A stretch of DNA of 64,000 nt from Liolophura sinensis (Eukaryota > Mollusca > Polyplacophora > Chitonida > Chitonidae), in assembly GCF_032854445.1 (NCBI RefSeq), contig NC_088295.1, forward strand, positions 70,956,028-71,020,027, given 5' to 3'. Position numbers and translations under genes: made by a program. The notes beneath the pieces were generated by a model. The model saw only the letters and a program-made list of their open reading frames with translations, did no database searches and was not told the origin of the DNA. Shown piece after piece: positions 38,401 to 50,400 of the stretch (position 1 is its first letter; each line of letters starts with the position of its first letter).

Positions 38401-41400
38401 CCTGGAGTAAACTTGTATGGTAAACATGTCTTCCACTGATAAAACTGACCTTTGTATAAGTGGAATGTTCTTGAGTATGACATTAACCAACATTCATGTA
38501 AATAAAATAAATGAAATCTTCCACAGTATATTTGGGGTGGTTTTTGTTTATAATACCATCTGAAGTGCCCTGCAATCTATATGTATGTCAATCCCATATT
38601 GCAAGCTAAGGGAGAGCAGATGTTGATGAGATGCTGATTTCTTGTTATGTGTACATTATGTAAATTTGACATCTGTGTTGTCCAAATGGTTGCTGGTTAT
38701 ATCAGAGTTCTTTAAATGATTGAGGTTGAGAGTCAGAGTATCAACATCCCTCCCAGTTTCAGTGGTCATTGCAGGAGCCCCAGCAGGCTTACTAATGTTT
38801 CTGAGTGGGAGCACTCAGAAACATTAGTATTCTTGAGCTTGTATAAAATATAAAAGGAAATCTAAAATTCACAGGGAGTACTGTAAGTAACGGAACATTT
38901 TAATTTCTTTGTTAGGTAACAGTCACAGAGCCCGAATTCCATCCCTGCATAACGTAAGAGCCTCCCTGACTGGAACTTCCGATCAGGAATCATGGTCGTA
39001 TTCTCTCGATGTGAAGAAAGGTAGGTGTGCACCAAATGGTGAAAGTGAATGTGCTATCTTAACCAATGCCTGAGAAACATTGTCAGCATTATGGAGACGG
39101 TTTTGCTCAATTTGGATGGGAGAGGCAACAGGGCACATTTCATAAAACTTATTTTTGTCACATCGTATTTGCCTGTTATTTAACATTTTGTCATTTAAGA
39201 CAGTGTACATGTACAATGTATCTACACATCATCATGATGCTGTGCCTTTTTCATACCGCAGGGGTGTTTGAAGAAAGACATGAAACTCCCAATGCCACTG
39301 TTCTTGTTAGGACCTATGCTCATCAGCATTACACCCAACTTCTGGTGACAGAGGTCAGAGTTCACAGGTCAGAAGGTCACAGGGGGAATGTTACAATACA
39401 GCTAGAAAACTTCCCTGGTAAGCCAAGTGCTGACATAGACTTCAGTCAACATCAACAATACTATGACAAAGAGAACAGGTAAGTTATTTGTAAGTGTCAT
39501 ACACAAGTGATCAGTTGAATGAATTTGATGTATTAAAAATCACAACAGATTACTTCAAACTTACAATTTGGAACAGCTCATTACAAGGTAAAATATAACT
39601 TGCTGTAAATGTAAGAAACAGTGTGTTGATTTGTTGTTTTCATTCTGATTAAGGAAATAATCACTCTGTTTACTCGCCGTACATGGGAAGGTCTGTCAGC
39701 AACCTGCGGATGTTTGTGGATCGTGCTCTGCCCAATTTCCTTCCACCATAATGATGGCTGCCGTCGTATATGTGAAATATTCTTGAGACTCCAATCAAAC
39801 TAACAAATCAAACAAATCTAAAACCCATCTTTGGTTGGTTTTATTCCTGTTTCTGAAGGCTAATAGAGGGATGTTTCTGGCGAAGAGGTGTAACAAAGCA
39901 GTCTGAGTGGAACACATCCTCAACACAGGAGGTGTACCAGTACTGGAAACGTCTGGACACAGAACTGGTACTGCTGGAGGCACAGGAGTCAGAGACGTGG
40001 ATTTACATATCTGCCTTAGACAGTGACAAGACAAGGGCAGCCACTGTGTTCCAGTCAGGCCTCTGGAGGATTGGGGATGGAAGTGATCGACTGTATCACA
40101 GCCATGCAGAGGCTTGGCGTCAGAAGTGGGATAATGGTCAGATAGAGCTTGAGGGAAGCACACACCTGTCCAAGTTAGCCCACAGTAGCCAGTATTACCT
40201 TCTTAGCTCCCTCCCTTCCTTAACTCCAAACTTCCCCAATGAACAGTTTTATGGGTTGTCTTCAGATACCTTGGCACGTGGTGGGAGTGGTCATGTTCAG
40301 TGGTACATGGATGCTGTGTTATTCCCACCTGTATTACTGTTCCATCCAGAGCTAGCGAAGGCCATTTTGTCATATCGCGGGCTCACAATGCCAGCAGCGT
40401 ATGAGCGAGGAGAAAGTGGTGGTCTGTGGTTTCCATGGGAAAGTGGAGTCACAGGGATGGACATCACCCCAGACATCTCATCCTGTACCACATGTGCTGA
40501 CTCCGCCAAACATGTCAGTGGAGACATCGCCATGGCAGCACATCAGTACCTTATCCTTACCCAGGATATAGACTGGTTGAAGGAGGAAGGATATAAATTG
40601 ATGAGAGACATTGCCAGGTTCTGGAAACAACAACTATTGTGGGATGATCAGAAACATGTGTATGTCATCAATAGTAAGTATAGTAGTTAGGCCCAACAAA
40701 TGCTTGGCTGTGAACTTCATGTATACCTGGACATTGTAACATTTGATTTTCTCATTAATTAAAATGTACATATGCAGGAGATGGACATATATAGGAGATG
40801 GACATATATAGGAGTTGATGATAATTTAATTGAGAAACACACTTGTAGAAGCTTCTTAGAACATGAAATATTGTTGGCTTTGATAATTTTTTTGCTAAAA
40901 GGTGATTTTGCTGAAGGGTTGCTCCCACTACAGCTTATCTGCATTTGACCAGTTAATCCATTGGTCATGTTGGTTTATTCCAACTCCCAATGGTTGGGTT
41001 ATGGCTGTAAGTCAGGAGGTATCTAACAACTTGAGGGTGATGACTTTCTCTCATCTCTGCCTGCTTTCTTCCGTCCATAAACTAACATAAATGCAGCAAA
41101 ATGAGGGAAATAGTCATGAGACACAATGTCTCAGAAACTAATTGTGGTTACAGCTTCCAAATCGTGCTCATACGTTCCCTTCAGCTTGCAGTTTTTATAA
41201 TAGCACCTTTTTGTCCTCATATTCTCTGACGTACATGAGCGCAGGTGTGAAATATACATGTACCATCAATTCTTCTAATTTTTATGACACCTGGTCTGCT
41301 GTTTTTAGACAGTACACATGTAATTGTATAAGGAATATTTAGTTTCTTTTTTTCTCACATGGTGAGACCATCTAATGAACAACATATTTATATCTTTACT

Positions 41401-44400
41401 TTTCCAAAGAACTGGGATAGAAATGTGATTCTTTGCTTTCAGAAATACTAATACCTGGCCTGAAATTTAAAAGAATGAGGTGAATTATTTTTCTCATTTT
41501 CTTTTTATCTTCATAGATGTAACCCCTCCAGATGAATTGGCAGGCAGTGTGAATAACTCTGCTTATACAAATTACCTGGCCAGACTAAATATTCATCAAA
41601 GTAGATACGCTGCTTGTATTAAAAGTAGAAACTATAAGAATGAAATAACAGATGAATGGCTGAAGATGGCTGATGGCATCTTTGTGCCGTTTGATTCTGT
41701 GAAGATGGGGAATTTGGAGTATGAAGGATTTACAGCAGTTGGTAAGTGTTAGGTAATTGACAGATGGTGCATGTACTTGTCTGACAATTTATACCATAAA
41801 ACAGGAAGAGAATTATTTATTTATTTGATTGGTGTTTTAATCCGTACTCAAGAATATTTCACTTACGATGGCAGCCACCATTATGGTGGGTGGAAACCGG
41901 GCACAGCCCGGGGGAAACCCACGACCATCCGCAGGTTGCTGCAGACCTTCCCACGTATGGCCGGAGAGGAAGCCAGCATGAGCTGGACTTGAACTCACAG
42001 CGATCCCATTGGTGAGAGACCCCTGGGTCATAACGCTGCGCTAGCGCGCTAACCAACTGAGCCACGGAGGCCCCAGGAAGAGAATATGTCTGACTTATCA
42101 TAACTTATCATCTTTCTTGTGTCAGATGTTTTTTCCAGAGCATGATTTCCCCATTTGTAAGAGCAGATGAAACATTACCTGAAAATATTAAAAATAAATT
42201 GACTAATGACTTGAATGTTTTAAATATTATGAAACTTTCCAATCACGAGTTTGTTTCATGCGGACTCTTTGTATTTCCCCATCAGACCTGAGTGCTGTGA
42301 AGCTACCAGATGTGATCCTGTTGAGTTATCCCCTGATGATGGCACTGAACGACAGTGTACTGAGGATTGAACTGGAGCGATACTCCAACCTCACACACTC
42401 AGACTCTGTTATGGCATGGGCTATGTTTGCCATCAACTGGCTTGAGCTGGGGGACTTACAACAAGCAGAAGATGCTTTCAAAAACAGCTACCTGTCCTTG
42501 GTGAAAGAGCCTTTCAAGGTGAATACTAGGTTTGGTTCAGTGTTTCCCTTCCGGATACTTCATGTTATTTATTTGTTTATTCATTTCATAGGGTGTTTTA
42601 TGCCGTACCCAGGAATAATTACCTTCCAAATGCCTGGTGGCATATAGGCTTGCAGGTCAGTAGAAAGATTTGACTGATAAACAGGAACCTTCTTCCTCGA
42701 CTCAGGGTACCTTGTGAATACCACGGACTGATGTATGTTTGGGTTAGTGTTAGGTTAAATGTGTTTAAAATTGAAATGTGATCAAATACCATTCATTGGT
42801 GAATGTTTTCTTCAGATGTCTTCAGTTGATGCCTATTTCATATAGGTAGATGCATGGGCCAAATAAGCAGGGAGAAAATTTGTTTGCATTTATTTGCAGT
42901 ATATGAGAGGAACAGTTTATAGTGAAAGTGTCTTGCATAATCTATGAATTGTTGTTATATGAATTACGCACAGTTTTGCTGTCTTACACATTACAGGCAC
43001 TGTTGTATAACAATGATGCCATCAGAGCTCTCAAGATGTTCTTATGGTATAGATTGTTCCCGTCTTGACATGTACATGTAACCAGTCATGGTTATGTTGT
43101 GTGTTTGTCACTGCATGTTGTAGGTGTGGCAGTCATCCCTATCAGATGTGGGGCATACCAACTCTCTTGTGGCCATGTCCAGCTTCCTTCAGGCTCTGAT
43201 ATTTGGTTATGGTGGAGTTCGGCTGAAAACTGACCACTTGGAGGTTAATCCCAAGCTACCATCTAACCTGACAGGCATGAAGATGAAGGACTTAGACTAC
43301 CTGGGTAACAGCATTGATATTGAAATCATGGAGGAGACAGTACGAGTGATGATCAGAAGAATGTCTGCAAAACAGCTGTATATATCCAGGGATATTGGAC
43401 AAAAGCTGGAGATAGTAGCCAAGCTTGAAGAAGGTATTTTAGAGGAACTGTTACCATAGTATTGAAATGTCATCCAGTGGTGTGAAGACACCAGACATGA
43501 TGCCATGTATATATTATCTTTAAACATAAGCATATTAACTATTACTAAAATATAAAGTACGTGTGTGTGTGTCTTTTTTTGTTTCAGATATCATTCCAAA
43601 ATATATGTTAACTAGTCTTATACATTTTAGCAAATTATGATCAAACTGCATGTATGCTTTCTTGTTTTTCTGGCTGTTGTTGATAGTTTTGAATATTGTT
43701 CCTTGTTTCAGGTGTAGAAATCATTCTGTCCAGAACCCGGTTTTACATTTTTACATCGAATGTGACAGAATGTCCTGTTTCTATGGGTATGTGATTAGAG
43801 TTGGTTACCATTGATATATTTCTTACATTTGGCGTTGTTCTTTCATCCTCTAATGATGTTTGTATATGATTCTACACAGAATCTGTTGCCATCCTGTTAA
43901 ATTTTGTTCATGATAGCTTAAGTTATTCTAAAAATCACTTTATCCTGATTTGCTAGAAATAAAATTTGTGTGAAACTCGCTGGGTTTTTTATTCAGGATG
44001 TTTGTTAGGTACCTGGCAATAAATGATTATGAATGGTCCCCAGATAGTCAGTTTTCCTCCACTGGCACTCATAAACCTGACCCTCTTTCTAGAAGTGAAA
44101 ATTCCTGAGTATACCAGTCAAATAAAGATAAATAATAAGTTTTCATGTATGAAGTATGTCAAATGAAAGAACATTTAACACTGTGAAATGAGAAACGCAG
44201 TTCCTTCAACCTAGTTAAATGCATTTGAAACTTTATATTCTTCAGTGGCCTTTTCTGACCACACAGTATTTTGTCTGAAGACGTCACATCAGGTTCTTGC
44301 ACCGTGCAGCATAATGGACAGCTAGATTTCATTGTTCAAAATGCATATATGCATGTATATGTTTGAATTTGATTTTTAAAAGAATTTTACTCAGTTGGAA

Positions 44401-47400
44401 AAATTCTAAAAAAATCAGACTACCGGTATTTTGCTCTTGGACAGTGTTTAATGATCTTTGATCTGATATGTACTTCATTTTACTGTTTTCTTTGCCTTTA
44501 AAACAGGAATCATTAGTAAAATGTTATTTCTTTTGACCCATTTTCAAGGACATACCATGGCTTTGGTAGGTTAGCTGTATTTTACCTTTGTTTTTTTTGT
44601 TTGCTTTGTCAGGAACATCCTATGTGCCTATGGTAATGAGATCTGAGTGGGGAGCTATGAGTCCACGATCTCCTGTCAGTGTTGTGAACCCAGCTGAGAG
44701 GGTGATTGTGTACCAGACAGCAGGTTCCAGGTGTACAGACAAGAGCGCTTGTATAAAGGAAGTCAACTCTCTGCAGGTAGTTCTCATTTCAGGAGAATGG
44801 CTATCTTTTTTTTTTGTCAGAGAACTTTTTGGTATTGCTGTTTACATATATGTACACATGTGCACATGTATATAAATATTTATTTTCTCAAAATAATTAT
44901 GGACCAGGTAAAGTGCTAAAATATTAAGATGATTTGATGACGATGTTGATGTTTTAATAGGCAGGTTAGTTTTACTTGTTTTTATCCCAAACATTTTATT
45001 TGATTGGTGTTAACTGGGGTACTCAAGAATATTTCACTTATCTGAGAGTGGTGAGGGAGGAAACCAGGCAGAGCCTGGGGAAACACACAACCATGCGACC
45101 ACAGTGCATGCCCAAACACTTAAATTTCTGGACAAGAGAGGTGGAGCATTACCTGCGCTGTTTGTATCTTAGTTTGACATTTTTTTACATTTATTGGTGT
45201 AGAAGTTAAAAATGAGAATTCTATTCTGCAGTATACATGTACATGGTATACATGTATACATGTATACATGTACATGGAAGTACAATATTAACAATAGCTA
45301 ATATGTTGATATTAATCATTGATAAAATCAGCGCAAGAAACATTCATTTCTTCATGCATGTTGTTTTCAGATGAAGGACATGAAGGATGGTAAGCTGTCT
45401 GATGTAGCGTACAACTTTTTGGTTGGGGAGGATGGTCGTGTGTATGAGGGTCGAGGCTGGGAAACCCTGGCTCACTTCCCCACCGGCTCTGCCATTGACA
45501 ACTTAGGTAAGCCATGCTTAGTCTAGGTGTACACTAGAATATACCAGCTGTTCACACTGTTTATGATAATTAGCGTGTACCATGTACATTTACGGTGTTG
45601 ATATGGTACTGAATTTGTATTAAGACCCCACTTATTTACATTGCTGTGTGAGAAACTTTTATGAGTGATTATCAAGTTGATTTTATTTATTTTTATTTTG
45701 ATTGGTGTTTTACACCGTTCTCAAGAATATTTCACTGATATGACAGCAGCCAACATTATGGTAAGGTGGTTTTAGAGCCTTCATGCACAAGTGTGTGAGA
45801 TTGTCGCTAAAAACTAACCTCTGTGAAGTCCTGTAACCTATCAGTGTCTCTATTCTACATACAGTTTCTCTGTTACATGAAGTCTGCATTATTGTGTACC
45901 TGGGGTTGTATTGTTACAAATATTGGAATTATGAGAGACTTCACTAGTTGAAGTCTTTGATAATGTTCTGTTACATGTTTGGCTATGTTGTTCCAGCTAT
46001 TGGAGTGATGGGAGACTTCATGTGTGAGTTCCCATCTGATCTGGCCATGGTTGCTCTCAGACAGTTGATTAAAAACGGAGTAGAGAGGTAAACATTTTGT
46101 TTGCTCTTAAAATTGCCCAAAATTGTACAATTACCTTGTTGCAGTAACAGTAACTGACCATATTCAGTGATATGTGTGGCTTGTTGTATAAATTAGCTTT
46201 TGTCTCCAGCAGATGGCATATTAAATTTGAATGAAGATCTGTATTTCAAATGCTGAGACTAGACCAGCATAAATGAATTCTGATAGTTTACTGTGAGTGG
46301 GTGTCATGTGACATGTTTTCTGTTGTAGGGGATATATTCATTGGAACTACACACTTCTTGGAGGACGGCAGTTAGATAATATACACAATCTCATTACAAC
46401 AGAGGATCGGCTTCTGTGTCAACTATCGAAATCTGTACACTGGGTAAGAGGGAAGTTTTAATTCTGATGTGTGAAAATCTGCATGCTTAGTATATTAAAA
46501 CTTTCAAGACGTATCTCTCAAAACCTCTCTGAGGGCTGGATATATGGTATAACTTTTAATATTAACAGTTACATAGAAATTTACTTTACATGAGTGTCAA
46601 CTGTTTAATTGTTTCACACACTGATGGTATTACAGCATTATCACAGTGTCAGTAATAACATGTGGACGATTTACAATACAGGAGCCATACCAGTATGGTG
46701 GGATGTTTGTGAAACCAAAGTGTGACAGGAAATGTGAACGACCATTTCAAACACCTGAAAGCCGCTTCCATGATATTAGTGAAAAGGCGACATTATTTGA
46801 AACAGACAAGTGAGTGAAATTATGTTTTATGTTTTTGCCTTTATTCAGGAAAGTTTTTCACTTAATTTCCTCATTTAATATTTGCTGATGTGACAGCACC
46901 TGGGCCATTTCTTTCCATGAGTGCATATGATAGACTTAAGGATGTTTCATAGATCTGAACAAACACGAAAAACATTCATGATTCAGCACTTTGAATGCTA
47001 CTTCAGGTTTCTGTGTTCCATTGTTCTTTTTAAACTTGTTTACACATACATGTACATGTAAGTGAGTGAGTGCTTGGGGTTTAGCACATGAACATATAAG
47101 TTCAGATTATATGTTTCTCGCTAATGTTTGTAAGTCTTTAATATGTGAGAACTGGAACGAGTACATGTATATGGTGTGTTGATCTGTTATACAGGCTGCC
47201 TACTCTCATGGACTCTGATGAAGTGGATTTCAACTACATGGCCTCTGTGGGGAATGGTCATTTGTCCACTGTTGTGTACAGCCCCACTGTGTATGTGAAT
47301 GGCCTGTACAATGGACCTACAGGTACATGTATTGACTTTATTCCTGTGTGAATAACTTACATGTAGGTGTATTAACAATGTAGTAAGTTATTGTTTAGCA

Positions 47401-50400
47401 AATCAACATAAACTTTCTTGTCATGGGGTGTACTATAAAACACTGATAGTTACTTACATATTCTCAAATTATCCATTTGTATTGTTATAGTGTAAAGACA
47501 ATCCCACTGGCTGGCCACAGTCAGTCCACAGTTAATTTTCCATTCCATTTCCATTCATATCAACAATGTTCCATGTTTGACTCTTCCTAGGCTGGAGTCA
47601 CCGTGCCCGGATACCCGCGCTCAATGCTATCCGTGTTAACTTCACTGATACCCCCGAAAATCATGTGAAAAGGAAATTTGCCCTTGATGTTGAGAGAGGT
47701 TAGTGGGCTGAGACTAGTTAATTCTTCATTGGTAGATTTAGCAAATGGCTGACCAGTATTGGTGTGAAGTCTAGAACTGCTTTTAGTGAGATTAGATTAG
47801 TGTTTTTACTTTTGTTGATCCATTTTTTTTTCCACACATAATCCTCTATGCTGTTAACTAAGCAAAATATTGAGTATGGCCAAAGAAACAAGTGAAATAT
47901 TGAGTATGGCCAGAGACCCAAGTGAAATCCTTGTTCACAGAAATATTGAGTATGGCCAAACACACAAGTGAAATCCTCGTTCACAGAAATATTGAGTATG
48001 GCCAAACACACAAGTGAAATCCTTGTTCACATAAATATTGAGTATGGCCAAACACACAAGTGAAATCCTTGTTCACATAAATATTGATTACAGCCAAACA
48101 TACAAGTGAAATCCTTGCTCACAGAAAAAATGAGTGCGGCCAAACACACAAGTGAAATCCTTGTACACAGAATAATGAACAACAGTGACAAATACATGTA
48201 TGTGTCAATCAGTACCGTAATTGTTGTTTCAGGTGCAATCTGACCAGGATATTGAACTAAATGCTCTTAATTTGGTTACGTGAGAGGGATGTGAAATTTG
48301 CGTTGTGTTGGCTTAATTTGCTCTTATGGGATCACTGCAATACTATAATGCCATTAATAATTGGCTGAGTCAGTTTTATATTTATTTAATTTTAATTTTT
48401 CAGTAATGTATCAAATTACTCTCACCTATTTGCTTTAAATTTCTAGCGGTGTTTGAAGAGAAAATCCTGTCCCCGAAGATCCATGTCTTACAAAGGACGT
48501 ACGCTCATCAATTTTACACTCGCCTCCTGATCACAGAGATACACGTCCAGAGACGCCCAGGTGTCCGGGGAGACGTGACTTTTGACCTGGACTTAAACAT
48601 AGGAGGAGCAAGCAAGGACATTACCTTTAATGCATTTGAGAACGTCACGAATGATCAGATAAAGGAGTGAGTCCGATTGAACTTTTTTGAGAACGGTCTG
48701 TGTTTCAATATCACTACAATCAGACCTAAAAAATTCCACCCCTATAGACCTATACTAGCCAGTGACTATCTAGATGTGTGAAAGTAGCTACTCCCAGCCC
48801 ATTGGATGATCTGCCTCAGGTGGTAGAGGTAAAGCCTTCCTACTGACAAGAGTTGTCATTTCATCAAACAAATGACTGAAAGAGCTGACTTGACTTCCCA
48901 AAACTATGGAAGTAAGAATTTGATTGATTCAACAGCAGAAGGGCTGAGAGTTGGTCTCCTTCAGATCTAGTGAGTGACAAGCCAATATGAGTGACTTCTA
49001 GGAATGACTTCCGTGAGATTAGTTTATAGTTGTACTGACCCAAGTTTTTTTCACCCATAATCTGTTGTCTGTTTTGTCATTGAGTATGGGAAAACAATCA
49101 CGCATGACGTGTTTACACCCAGGGAATTACATTCCATGTGCACTGTGCTTCAAGTGTATATGAAAATGATATATTTGTTGCAGATGTGATTGTGTCTATC
49201 ATCATGGGCGCACTAATGAGGCAGAGATAAATGGCACTGCCCTCCAGGACATTCACCTCTATTGGAACAAGCGTCCTGAGTCCGTGACCTTGCCGGCTGA
49301 CCTTGAAACATACGTGTGGATTTACCTGACAGCTATGGATCAGAATCGCGGAGTGGCCGAGGAATCCATGAAGGCTGGTTTGCATAGGCTGCGTGAAGGG
49401 GATCAGGTTCTCTTCGAGAAACATGTGCAGGCTTGGAAATTACGCTGGGATAGAGGTCGAATTGAAGTTGATGGCGATGTCTATCTTAGTAAGCGAATCT
49501 ACGGCTCTTTTTATTACCTCCTAAGTTTTCTCCCTGCGTCTGATCCATACATCACACCTAATCAGTTCTATGGTCTCAGTCCAGGTGGTCTGGCAAATGG
49601 TGCCAACTGGACAGACTATCAGGGTCACGTGTTCTGGGACATGGAGACCTGGATGTATCCCACAATGCTCATGTTCCACCCAGAACTTGCCAAGGAGATG
49701 CTGTCATACAGGATTCATGGGATGAAGTATGCAGAAATGAGGGCCAAAGAAGGGAACTATTCTGGTTTGAGGTTCCCCTGGGAGAGCGCTTTCACAGGAT
49801 ATGAACAGACGCCAGATATCTGTGTGCCATGCCGAGAAAACCAACTTCACATCACAGGAGACATCGCACTGGCTGCACGACAATACCTAACCTTGACACG
49901 TGACTTTCAGTGGCTCAAGCGAGAGAAAGGTTACGAGTTTATCCGTGGAATGGCTGACTTTTGGAGGTCACGACCCACATGGAATGCCACAAAACAGGCT
50001 TATGATGTGAATGGTAATGATTGGTCTTCGTTGTTTTAAAGCTGTAATCCTAATAAATACAGTACAGTAAATCACATATATTTTCATGGATTTTTTCTTC
50101 CACTAATGAACCAGCTATACTAAAAAAAAAAAAAAAACCTGGGTGGCAAATTTTATTTGATCATTAGCACTTCCACACTTTAAATTTTTTTCCCCAACTA
50201 ATCAACCCTCTGCACTACACAGCAGGATGATTAGTTCATGTTAAACAGGTAATAGCCGAATAAAGGTTAAAATAATCGTAGTAGTCTTTCTGTCTCTGGA
50301 TGTAATAATTGAAATATAATATTTTTCAAACTTGAAATATCTGCAACATCAAATAAACTGAAATTGAACTGAATCTGGCAGACTGAGTTATCATTTTGCC

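Noticed and set aside
41985-42074. tRNA gene
   Set aside because: It has box A and box B like a tRNA, but continues into a SINE body with an (AAAT)n tail and has no clean cloverleaf.
42545-42660. Another SINE copy
   Set aside because: Only a short stretch (gggtgttttatgccgtaccc) matches; too little to call as a separate element.
47865-48170. CRISPR-like array
   Set aside because: Regular period but no unique spacers, and it lies in an animal intron; it is a minisatellite.
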